A stretch of 64,000 nucleotides of DNA from Maribacter_C sp947494565. Its GTDB lineage: Bacteria > Bacteroidota > Bacteroidia > Flavobacteriales > Flavobacteriaceae. The notes under the pieces were generated by a model. That model saw nothing but the letters and a program-made list of their open reading frames with translations, made no database searches and was not told where the DNA came from. The stretch covers positions 248,001 to 312,000 of the forward strand of contig NZ_JBLFEP010000005.1 of the NCBI RefSeq assembly GCF_047345415.1, in the 5' to 3' direction. Numbering within the stretch: position 1 is the stretch's first letter; each line of letters opens with the position of its first letter. The position numbers and the translations under genes are program-made. Shown here one piece after another: positions 16,929 through 25,217 of this stretch.

Positions 16929-18470
16929 TCAATACCCTGGATTTTGAACCAGGTTCGGATTTGCCTGTACATCCTGCGCAGGAATAGGGAGATACTCATG
17001 TCGACCACGAATAAATACGCCTTGGCTATTGGATCTAAATTCAGGATTTTGTTCAAATCGATCTGCGGAAATACCCCACCGAAGTAAATCAAAAAAGCGA
17101 TTTCCTTCTATAGCAAGTTCTTTGACTCGTTCATCTCTAATCGCCTGTCTTAAATCTGCCTGCCCAAGACCGGTCACTGCCGGCATGTTAACTCTAGCGC
17201 GTACTTCGTTCAGTGCGTCAAGTGCCGCCTGAGAACCACCGGTAACCTCATTTTCCGCTTCGGCATACATTAACAGTAAATCGGCATATCTAAATATTTT
17301 CCAATTGTTATGCGCTCCGGCCCACGCACCTGGTGTTAGGGCATTCTCTCTTCTGAAGTTTAGATATTTTCGTGCCCATACCCGTGTCAAATCATCACCC
17401 ATAAATTGCTCTGCAAAAACATCTTGATAGATCATTGCTCCTGGATAATCCCATAATAGAGTTGCTCTTGCCCGAGGATCTTCTCCACCGTCAACTGTCT
17501 GTTCACTAAGAAAAAGATCTAAGACCCATTGATTGACGCTAAAACTCTGTTGACTACTATAATTCCTGGGGGCTACATCGGCTTCCCACGCTTGAGCACG
17601 CCACCTATTTCCTCCAGCCCCGCCCCAGGAACCTGTTGCGTTTCCATCAACAGAGTACTGAATTTCAAAAATCGATTCAGGGGTGTTCTTGATTTCTTCT
17701 GTAAAATTGTCGTTATAGTTTTCATTTAACATATAGATTCCTGAATCCATCACTTTTTTGAATTCTAGGGCGGCGTTCACAAAATCACCAGTATAGAGAT
17801 AAGATCTACCTAAAAAGGCAGTAGCGGCTCCCCATGTGGCACGGCCTACTTCACCTTTAGGAAGTGATCCATCTTGGGGTAAACCTGCTTGAGCAATCGT
17901 AAAATCGCTAATAATCGATGCGTAGGTGGCCTCTACGGTAGAATTAGGAACAAACAAGTCTTCAAGGCCAGTTACCTCGTCTAAAATAAGAGGAGAGGTT
18001 CCCCATAAGTTAACGATATAGAAGTAAGCAAAACCACGTAAAAAATGGGCCTCTGCCAATATTTCACTTTTTCGTGCCGCATCCATTTCAATATCCGGAA
18101 CACGGTTGATCACCTGATTGGCCCTTGAGACCATTTTATACCACTCACTATAAATTTCGATAAGACGAGGATTTTCCGGTCTTACCTGTAATGCCCCTAC
18201 GTCATTCACATTCGATTGTGGAAAAGGATTTGCAATATCAGATCGGTGTATCAAATGTATACCAACCAAAATTCTTCCAAACATAGGTATCGTAGGCAGC
18301 GGCGCATAAACTGCAACTAAACCACCTTCAGCATGCTCTTCGTTTTGCCAAAAACTTTCTGGTGTTGGACTATTTGGATTTGAAATATCCAGTTGGTCAT
18401 CGCTACAATTATTGAGCATAAAAAAACAGCTCAAAACCAGTACTATATATATTTTTACTTTGCTTTTCAT
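16929..18470 (-). CDS. susD: SusD/RagB-family glycan-binding lipoprotein
   Basis: The 513-aa protein has a lipoprotein signal with Cys22 (LNNCSDD). It has the SusD/RagB architecture: SPTPESFWQNEEHAEGGLVA near the N-terminus, TPR-like helices (HFLRGFAYFYIVNLWG, WGAATAFLGRSYLYTGDF), and the C-terminal RYADLLLMYAEAENE, ALDALNEVRARV, and ERVKELAIEGNRFFDLLRWG segments. It caps the SusC transporter on the cell surface and binds the incoming glycan. It starts 20 nt after susC stops and is followed by a strong hairpin. Confidence 0.95.
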   Translation of the reverse strand: MKSKVKIYIVLVLSCFFMLNNCSDDQLDISNPNSPTPESFWQNEEHAEGGLVAVYAPLPTIPMFGRILVGIHLIHRSDIANPFPQSNVNDVGALQVRPENPRLIEIYSEWYKMVSRANQVINRVPDIEMDAARKSEILAEAHFLRGFAYFYIVNLWGTSPLILDEVTGLEDLFVPNSTVEATYASIISDFTIAQAGLPQDGSLPKGEVGRATWGAATAFLGRSYLYTGDFVNAALEFKKVMDSGIYMLNENYNDNFTEEIKNTPESIFEIQYSVDGNATGSWGGAGGNRWRAQAWEADVAPRNYSSQQSFSVNQWVLDLFLSEQTVDGGEDPRARATLLWDYPGAMIYQDVFAEQFMGDDLTRVWARKYLNFRRENALTPGAWAGAHNNWKIFRYADLLLMYAEAENEVTGGSQAALDALNEVRARVNMPAVTGLGQADLRQAIRDERVKELAIEGNRFFDLLRWGISADRFEQNPEFRSNSQGVFIRGRHEYLPIPAQDVQANPNLVQNPGY

Positions 18471-18490
18471 TTTACTATTTTTTTTATTAA

Positions 18491-21400
18491 TTAAAATCCG
18501 ACTTGCAGCCCAAACAAAACCATCTTGTTTTGAGGATATGCCCTTCTGTTCACCCCACTGTCAAAAAGACCTCCTTGACCATTAAGTGGTCGACCTATTT
18601 CCGGGTCGTATCCTTGATAATCAGTGAAGGTGAGTAAATTTTGACCTGAAACATATATTCTTAAATTGGCGACATAGAACTTTTCAAGTATATCCGTAGG
18701 CAAGCTATATCCTAGTTGTACGTTCTTTAAACGTAGATAGGATCCGTCTTCAACTAAATAATCCGAAGGTCTTTTGTTTAAGTTCAAATCTAGAATGGTA
18801 GCTCTAGGTACGTTGGTATCCGTATTTTGGGGAGTCCATGCGTCAAGGGCTTCACGTCTTTTCAGTCCCCTCGTACCATCCAATACTTGATGGTAGCGTT
18901 TACCGTTCCAAAGTTCATTGCCTTGAACACCTTGCCAGAACATAGAAAAATCCCAATTTTTATAATTCATATTGAACGCTATACTATATTCCAAATCGGG
19001 TATGGCACTACCTAAATAGGTCTGGTCATCATCATTAATGACGCCATCTCCATTAAGATCGACAAAGTTCATATCACCCAATACGGCGGCAGTGGCACCA
19101 TCTGCATCAATTTCTGCTTGGGTTTGGTATACCCCTTCGGTAATTAAACCATAAAAACTGGCCACTGGCTGACCTACATCGGTTCTGGTAGCTTGAAAGC
19201 CCCCTTGTGTGTACCCGCCACCGGTAATGGGGTTAACCCCATCACCTAGGGCAATGACTTCATTGTCGATTGTATTGAAGTTCAATGTTGCATCGAAGTT
19301 AATTCCATCGTTTTGCGAAAAATGCCGATACGTACCACTAAATTCAAAACCTTTATTATCAATGGTAGCTGCATTATTCAGCAAATTGTTACCTAAACCA
19401 CCGCTCAAGGGAATCGGCACCAAGACCAAAATGTCTTCTGACCTATTGTTGAAGTATTCCGCCGAAAAACTGATTTTTCCATCTAAAAACTCGGCATCAA
19501 GGCCATAGTTCTGCATCGTGGTCGATTCCCATTTCAAGTCTGGGTTCGCTAATTCGTTTACTGTTGCCCCTCCTAGGACCACACCTCCAAAATCATAAAA
19601 GTTACTGACATTTAGCACACTCTCCGTTGAGTAGTTTCGAGGATTTGCCAGAGATCCTGTATTCTGAGACCCCAATACACCATAACTTCCGCGTAATTTT
19701 AGATTGCTTATCACACCATCTTGTGGGAAGAAGCTTTCTTTGCTCAATCTCCAACCTAGGGAAGCCGACGGAAACGTACTCCATCTATTTTCCGGACGAA
19801 ATCGCGATGTTCCGTCATGCCTTACCGTAGCACTCAAAATATATTTACCGTCATAATCATAATTAAGACGGCCAAAATAAGAAGTCAATGCGTTTTCCTG
19901 TAGGTTTCCGGTAGTATCGTCGGTATTATCATCGGCAGCATCCAATACTCTAAAATCATTAAAAGGAAAGTTCGTTCCGACACCACCGGCAGAACGCGCT
20001 GAGATATTTTGGGTTGAAAACCCACCTAAAAGGGTAAGGCCGTGCTTTCCAAAAGTATTGTTGTACTCCAAGGTGTTTTCCATTAACAAACTCAGCGAAC
20101 GTGTGTAATTTTCTTCTAAACGCGCTATGACATTGGACGCTTCTTGCGAAGTACTCTGAAAAAAAGTGGGTTCAAAGTTGTAATTATGTTGTACAAAGTA
20201 CTCAAGGCCAAAATTGGTCTTAAATGTCAAATTTTTATGCAGTTGAAATTGGGGTTGTACAGAACCTACAATACGATCTGTGGTAAAGAGATTATCGTTC
20301 AAAAGAGCCCGTCCGTACCAGTTGATACCTCTCGCCATTCCGTATAAGTTGGGGTCTAGGCCTGCAAAGCCACCTTCGTTATTCTCGTCAAATACCGGTA
20401 CCGTAGGAGGTACTTCACCTTCACGCTGGAAAAAGTTATTCGGATTGTTCTCTTGACGCGCTAGGATAAGACTTTGGTCTAAACTAAAAATACCTTTTTG
20501 AAAAGAGGTGTTCACTGAGACGTTATACCGTTTACTACCTGAATCTACAACAATACCTTCTTGATCCAACACTTGACCTGACACATAAAATTGAGCATTT
20601 TCAGACCCTCCGGAAATATTAATACTGTATTCTTGGAATATAGCCGAAGTCACCTGTAAGTCTTGCCAATCGGTATCGATACTTGGATCAAAACCGGTAT
20701 CATGAGGTATTGCCCTTGAATCACCATCATTATCTTTGGCCATATTATGCCAATCGGCGAACTCTCGGGCATTCAGCAAATCAAGTCTACTGGTCGATGA
20801 TTGGAACCCTAATTGTGATTGAAAATTGATCCGTATGTCGCCAGCCTTTCCTTTTTTTGTCGTGATAAGAACAACTCCGTTAGATGCACGACTTCCATAA
20901 ATGGCTGCAGATGAAGCATCTTTCAGAACACTAATGGACTCAATGTCATTAGGATTTATAAAAGACATTGATTCAACAATATTGCCATCAACTACATATA
21001 AAGGTTGGTCGTTACCAAAAGAACCGGTACCTCTAATGACTACGTTCACTCCAGAACCAGGCGCACCGCCATTTGCCTCTACCCTTACCCCGGCAACCCT
21101 TCCTTGTAATGCACTAGCACTATTGGTCACAGCTACCTGAGTTACTTCTTCACTGCTGACCGTAGCTACAGAGCCCGTTCGCAAGGCCTCTATTTGGGTA
21201 CCGTAACCGATGACCACTACCTCATCCAAGCCAGAGGCGCTTTCTTGTAACACCACCGAAATGTTGGATTGAGAACCGACCGTAACTTCCTGTGTTGAAA
21301 AACCTATATAAGATACCTCTAAGATAGCTCCGCTGGCAACCTCCAATGAAAAATTGCCATCAAAGTCAGATTGTGTACCATTCGTAGTACCTTTTTCAAC

Positions 21401-21673
21401 GATACTCGCTCCAGGTAAGGGTTGATTATTCTGATCTAGAACCTGTCCTGAGATTGTGGTTTGAAAAAGGATCGAACTGTACTTCAATGTCTTTGGAAAA
21501 TTCTCCAGCTTCACATTATAAATATGGGAAGCGTATTCTTCATTTTCGAAATGATCATTGTTCGCATTAGCATATAGTACTACAAGAACAAATGGTAAAA
21601 GAAAAACCTTTTTATGGGTATGCAAACCGAAAAAGATTCTCACCAGAAAAGAAAACAGGATGTTTTTTTTCAT
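18491..21673 (-). CDS. susC: SusC/RagA-family TonB-dependent receptor
   Basis: The 1060-aa outer-membrane receptor has a long signal region, a carboxypeptidase-regulatory-like domain (about 73-143: TISGQVLDQNNQPLPGASIV), TonB box DEVVVIGYG at 150-158, plug domain (LQGRVAGVRV, RGTGSFGNDQPLYVVDG, SISVLKDASSAAIYGSRASNGVVLITTKKG) and a barrel that ends with the aromatic PQNKMVLFGLQVGF. No STN domain is present, so direct signalling to an anti-sigma factor is unlikely. With SusD it imports oligosaccharides, here probably sulfated fucan pieces. It is the first gene of the PUL, with a 706-nt gap before the divergent haem-c gene. Confidence 0.95.
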   Translation of the reverse strand: MKKNILFSFLVRIFFGLHTHKKVFLLPFVLVVLYANANNDHFENEEYASHIYNVKLENFPKTLKYSSILFQTTISGQVLDQNNQPLPGASIVEKGTTNGTQSDFDGNFSLEVASGAILEVSYIGFSTQEVTVGSQSNISVVLQESASGLDEVVVIGYGTQIEALRTGSVATVSSEEVTQVAVTNSASALQGRVAGVRVEANGGAPGSGVNVVIRGTGSFGNDQPLYVVDGNIVESMSFINPNDIESISVLKDASSAAIYGSRASNGVVLITTKKGKAGDIRINFQSQLGFQSSTSRLDLLNAREFADWHNMAKDNDGDSRAIPHDTGFDPSIDTDWQDLQVTSAIFQEYSINISGGSENAQFYVSGQVLDQEGIVVDSGSKRYNVSVNTSFQKGIFSLDQSLILARQENNPNNFFQREGEVPPTVPVFDENNEGGFAGLDPNLYGMARGINWYGRALLNDNLFTTDRIVGSVQPQFQLHKNLTFKTNFGLEYFVQHNYNFEPTFFQSTSQEASNVIARLEENYTRSLSLLMENTLEYNNTFGKHGLTLLGGFSTQNISARSAGGVGTNFPFNDFRVLDAADDNTDDTTGNLQENALTSYFGRLNYDYDGKYILSATVRHDGTSRFRPENRWSTFPSASLGWRLSKESFFPQDGVISNLKLRGSYGVLGSQNTGSLANPRNYSTESVLNVSNFYDFGGVVLGGATVNELANPDLKWESTTMQNYGLDAEFLDGKISFSAEYFNNRSEDILVLVPIPLSGGLGNNLLNNAATIDNKGFEFSGTYRHFSQNDGINFDATLNFNTIDNEVIALGDGVNPITGGGYTQGGFQATRTDVGQPVASFYGLITEGVYQTQAEIDADGATAAVLGDMNFVDLNGDGVINDDDQTYLGSAIPDLEYSIAFNMNYKNWDFSMFWQGVQGNELWNGKRYHQVLDGTRGLKRREALDAWTPQNTDTNVPRATILDLNLNKRPSDYLVEDGSYLRLKNVQLGYSLPTDILEKFYVANLRIYVSGQNLLTFTDYQGYDPEIGRPLNGQGGLFDSGVNRRAYPQNKMVLFGLQVGF

Positions 21674-21770
21674 AATTTTGAAAGATTTTAGTTAGTTTAA
21701 GAATGTTAGTAAATGTGATTAAAATCAATTAATACTGGCTAAAAACGCTCCAACGTTTTTGGCCTTTTTT
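21673..21770 (+). ncRNA. Candidate short RNA antisense to the susC leader
   Basis: On the plus strand a -7-like box TAATTTTG (21673-21680) touches the susC start codon, and an intrinsic terminator lies at 21737-21770 (11-nt arms GGCTAAAAACG and CGTTTTTGGCC, one mismatch that can pair G-U, loop CTCCAA, then six T). Together they would define an RNA of about 84 nt running opposite to the susC leader. No protein gene on this strand needs that terminator. Cis-antisense RNAs are known at Bacteroides PULs. No -33 TTG is visible, so this stays a prediction. Confidence 0.4.
21737..21770 (+). terminator. Intrinsic terminator upstream of susC, plus strand
   Basis: Stem 21737-21747 with 21754-21764 (10 of 11 pairs plus one G-U), 6-nt loop, followed by TTTTTT at 21765-21770. 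The T-run is on the plus strand, opposite to susC. The same stem would also form in the susC leader RNA if its start lies upstream. Confidence 0.65.
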
Positions 21771-22379
21771 ATGTTTTATTTCTATTTAAGAGTATTCCTG
21801 ATTATGCTTTATGGACCTTCAAGAAAATTACTTCAATGAATGGTTTTCTGGTCGAGATAATAACATCATAACTCCACCTAAACTTTATTCTAGAAAGGGG
21901 TTCTTTAACCCTTTGATTACTACTAGAGTTCGGGTTTTCTCATTGAACCTGCGGTCTATTTAAAAACCCTGTTGAAACTAATAGCACTAAACGAAAATTA
22001 TCAAACTCTCAATTTCAGAGTTAAAAAAATGCTATTTTAATAATAAGGGAGAACTTCTATTGTAAAATTAATTATTTAGACTCCAGATGTATAATAAAAT
22101 TTTGATGAAAATCAATACTTTTTTTGCCCAAAAATCAAATATGTCGTGCATATTAGGTTTTAATGTCTTTTTATTTTATTATTGATTACCTGCGGAATAA
22201 GTGGAGTCAGACCTAAGCCTTTTGCGAATATCCACGAGTCACTGTGGAGCATTCGCCTATTTCATGTTGGAAGAATCCAATCAAAATCGAGTTTAAGCAG
22301 CTCGAAAAAATATCTAATTTGAAATTATAAATAAAACAAATGAAGGTTAAGAACAAAGAAATTGTTGATTAGCGTGCTT
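21771..22379. other. Long divergent control region between susC and the haem-c gene
   Basis: No coding frame is convincing. An interrupted palindrome spans 22224-22256 (outer arms GCGAAT/ATTCGC, inner CCAC/GTGG, 8-nt centre). I see no exact TAnnTTTG box on the minus strand for susC, so its promoter may depend on an activator. Confidence 0.45.
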
Positions 22380-23942
22380 ATGAAAGCCATGGTTATTTGG
22401 AAAAGAAAACACAGGACGATGGTATTCTTTTCCCTAGTAATCGGGTTGCTTTTTTTTTCTTGTCAAAATGAGACTAGAATTACTTCGTCGGATCGAGTTC
22501 AGTATGAGAAATATTGTGGCAGCTGTCACTTGCCAACAAACCCCAAAAACATTCCAAAGGCTATTTGGCAAAATGATGTGCTACCCGAAATGGCAGCAAG
22601 AATGGGATATACATTTGAAGGCTACGACCCCTATGAATATAAATCTCCCGAGGAACAAGTTCACATTGGTCTTAGTAAAAAGTATACTGAACAGCCAATA
22701 ATCGATAGTATAACATGGTGGGGCATTCATGATTATATTGTTTCCCTAGCTCCTAGTTCTATTCCCATAGATAAAACCAGAAGAACCAGGAACAAAGAAC
22801 TTAGTCAATTTTCATTGAGAACAACTGACGTCCCAAAACATATTGCACCTATTATAACTGGCTTACAATTTGATACCATCGGACGGTTCTTTACTATCGG
22901 AGATGCAGAGGGAAATTTGCTTCAATGGCCAAGCCCGGATAAAATTATACCAGAGAAATTTAATTCCCCTATTACGGCTTATACGCAAAAACAGGATAAT
23001 CTATATAGGACTGAGATTGGAGTATTGAATCCGAGTGAAGTTCCAAAAGGACTAATAACCAAAGTTTCTCCTGATGTCACGGATACTATTGTAAAAGAAT
23101 TACGACGACCTGTTTTCACGGAAATCTTAGACTTAGACGAAGATGGAGTGGACGAGTTACTTATCTGTGAATTTGGCAACCTAACAGGGCAGTTGACGCT
23201 TTTAGAGCACAAAGGTGTGGAGTATATCAAAAGAATTATATACCCACAAGCTGGTGCAATAAAGTTTGAAATTTCGGATATGGATAATGATGGAAAAAAA
23301 GATATCGTGGCATTGTTTTCACAAGGTAATGAAGGTGTTTTTATTTTTTACCAAAAAGATGATCTGAAATTTATTGGCGAACAAGTTATTCAACTACCAC
23401 CAGAATACGGTTCGAGTTGGTTCGAATTAATAGATTATGACACCGATGGGGACCTCGATATTGTTCTAACCAATGGGGATAATGCAGATTATTCAATTTT
23501 TCTAAAACCATATCATGGTATCCGGTTATTTTTAAATGATGGTCTGAACAGCTTCGATCAAAAATGGTTTTACCCCATATATGGAGCTACTCGCGTATTA
23601 TCCGACGACTATGATTTAGACGGTGATATCGATTTTGCCGTAACCGCTCTTTTTAACGATATCAAAAACTCACCCAAGGAAGGCTTTATATATCTTGAGA
23701 ACTTGACTTCGAAGCAATTCGAATTTCAATCCTATACTATAAAGGGGAATTTCACAAATGGTTGGCTTACCATGGCAAAAGGAGACTACGATGCTGATGG
23801 GGATATTGATATTATGATAGGTACCTTTAATGTGCCAGGTTTGCGGAAGAAAAACTCCATTTTCAAATCTAGTGATGATAATCCCATAAAACTTTTACTC
23901 TTGGAGAATGTGGGGGCAAAGAAAAGTAGGGTAGATTTTTAA
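22380..23942 (+). CDS. Haem-c and FG-GAP repeat lipoprotein
   Basis: The protein is about 520 aa with the start chosen at ATG 22380; TTG codons just upstream are less likely. A signal ends in LFFSCQN (lipobox Cys28 from this start). A single haem-c site CGSCH follows at about 46-50, with a possible axial Met in VLPEMAARMG. Residues about 150-520 are FG-GAP/VCBS-type propeller repeats (LDLDEDGVDELLICE, DMDNDGKKDIVAL, DTDGDLDIVLTNGD, DADGDIDIMIGTF). The role is unknown. It shares its upstream region with susC, so co-regulation with the PUL is possible but not shown. Confidence 0.75.
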   Translation: MKAMVIWKRKHRTMVFFSLVIGLLFFSCQNETRITSSDRVQYEKYCGSCHLPTNPKNIPKAIWQNDVLPEMAARMGYTFEGYDPYEYKSPEEQVHIGLSKKYTEQPIIDSITWWGIHDYIVSLAPSSIPIDKTRRTRNKELSQFSLRTTDVPKHIAPIITGLQFDTIGRFFTIGDAEGNLLQWPSPDKIIPEKFNSPITAYTQKQDNLYRTEIGVLNPSEVPKGLITKVSPDVTDTIVKELRRPVFTEILDLDEDGVDELLICEFGNLTGQLTLLEHKGVEYIKRIIYPQAGAIKFEISDMDNDGKKDIVALFSQGNEGVFIFYQKDDLKFIGEQVIQLPPEYGSSWFELIDYDTDGDLDIVLTNGDNADYSIFLKPYHGIRLFLNDGLNSFDQKWFYPIYGATRVLSDDYDLDGDIDFAVTALFNDIKNSPKEGFIYLENLTSKQFEFQSYTIKGNFTNGWLTMAKGDYDADGDIDIMIGTFNVPGLRKKNSIFKSSDDNPIKLLLLENVGAKKSRVDF

Positions 23943-24237
23943 TGGACAAATAGGCAACATTGGAGAGCGGAATTTAAATTTTGTTTCATCTAGAAATTGA
24001 AAAAACCAAAACATCAATTCATTAGAGTAATCAATTTTAGCTTTAAAAAGTAGATGGTTTTTTTTAGTGCATAGCTTTAGAGGCTACTAAGTGTTCATAT
24101 GGGCAAGTAATGTTCAAATAATACCCTAACATCAAATAGTATCTCATAAAACGAACCTTTCTTAACACCCTTTCCAATTGCCAAATCAGTCCTTCTAATC
24201 CGCCGTTTTAGAGGACTATCCTTCAAGAAATCAACCG
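23943..24237. other. Convergent gap with imperfect hairpin
   Basis: No gene seen. An imperfect inverted repeat (GTCCTTCTAA 24189-24198 / TTAGAGGAC 24208-24216) lies just past the stop of the winged-helix regulator and could end its transcript, though no T-run follows. Confidence 0.3.
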
Positions 24238-25104
24238 TTAGGAAATATCTAGTTTATATCCAACTCCATGAACGGTTACAATGGTGATGGAATCGTCATC
24301 TTGAAACTTTTTCCTGATTTTTGAGATAAAGGTGTCCAGACTTCGGCCCACAAATACTCCGTTATCCTCCCAGACTTCTTTTATGAGCAAGTCGCGCTTT
24401 ATGATCTGATTTGGTTTTTCACTGAATATTCTTAGCAATTCGCACTCCTTCGCCGTAAGTTCAATGGTATTGTTCCCTTTGACTAGTTTGTTCTCTTCTG
24501 GGTAGAATCGGTAATTTCCGATTTTCGAAAAAGAGGACATACCCACTTTCGAAGCTTTGTCTTTCCCTTTTTTCCAATAGAGCAGTCCAAATCCCACAAA
24601 TCCTATGAACACTAGGGGGAGTAACGAATACTCCTTATCTATCGTTAAAATAGTGCGCTCCCCCATAAAATGGATTTTTACTTTATAACTATCCAGAGGT
24701 AAGTTTCGACCGATGCATGGCACTATGCTCTTCTCTGAATCACTCTTGACCTCATAGCTATAGGCAACCTCCCCACTACCCATTTCAATGATTTCAACGA
24801 TATAACTCTGAGGCAGATTGGAATCTACCAAGCTTTGCCCTAAGATGCTTACCAAGCTAGCCGGCTCGATGCGAAGTTTGTTTTGAAAAGACAGTTCAAA
24901 GGTATTCTCGTCCAACTCAATAACGGGCATGATCAATGAAGTGGAGTCACCCAACGACAATAACAATTTATTTCCGGAATCTCTAAGAGCTATTTTCGCT
25001 CTTTCAGAAAAATTATCGTCCTTCTCAAAACCAACATACCCAACTAAGGTAAAGGAGATTAAAATCATTAAAACGATCAGACTTAAAATCCTTTCTTTAT
25101 TCAT
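24238..25104 (-). CDS. Membrane-anchored winged-helix regulator (OmpR-type DNA-binding domain)
   Basis: This 288-aa protein has TM1 at about 5-25, an extracytoplasmic domain at about 26-160 without a recognised fold, TM2 at about 161-177, then a cytoplasmic OmpR/PhoB-type winged helix (about 195-286: NTIELTAKECELLRIF, IIKRDLLIKEVW, RSLDTFISKIRKKF, ITIVTVHGVGYKL). It has no receiver domain, so it acts as a one-component sensor like ToxR or CadC but with the DNA-binding domain at the C-terminus. It diverges from the propeller lipoprotein gene; the 98-113-nt gap carries four ACA half-sites spaced 10-11 bp, a likely binding site. Confidence 0.82.
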   Translation of the reverse strand: MNKERILSLIVLMILISFTLVGYVGFEKDDNFSERAKIALRDSGNKLLLSLGDSTSLIMPVIELDENTFELSFQNKLRIEPASLVSILGQSLVDSNLPQSYIVEIIEMGSGEVAYSYEVKSDSEKSIVPCIGRNLPLDSYKVKIHFMGERTILTIDKEYSLLPLVFIGFVGFGLLYWKKGKDKASKVGMSSFSKIGNYRFYPEENKLVKGNNTIELTAKECELLRIFSEKPNQIIKRDLLIKEVWEDNGVFVGRSLDTFISKIRKKFQDDDSITIVTVHGVGYKLDIS

Positions 25105-25138
25105 GCCGTTTGTTTTTGGATACCATTCAACAAAAGTT

Positions 25139-25201
25139 ACAACTTTTTACACTTATTTGACATTTTTTTGACAAGAATCGGGAAGTGTACTCCTAGTTTT
25201 G
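25139..25201 (+). promoter_or_regulatory. Promoter module with four phased ACA half-sites (copy A)
   Basis: ACA triplets followed by T-runs start at 25139, 25149, 25160 and 25171, spacing 10, 11 and 11 bp. They lead into TTG (25168-25170), a 23-nt spacer and TAGTTTTG (25194-25201). The module is 63 nt and matches a 63-nt stretch in front of the yceI operon at 47 of 63 positions with the same phasing. The transcription start near 25208 favours ATG 25218 for the next gene. Confidence 0.65.
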
Positions 25202-25217
25202 AATGAATGGAATAACT

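Noticed and set aside
18491..21673. SusC as a signal-transducing receptor
   Set aside because: No N-terminal STN domain and no sigma/anti-sigma gene nearby.
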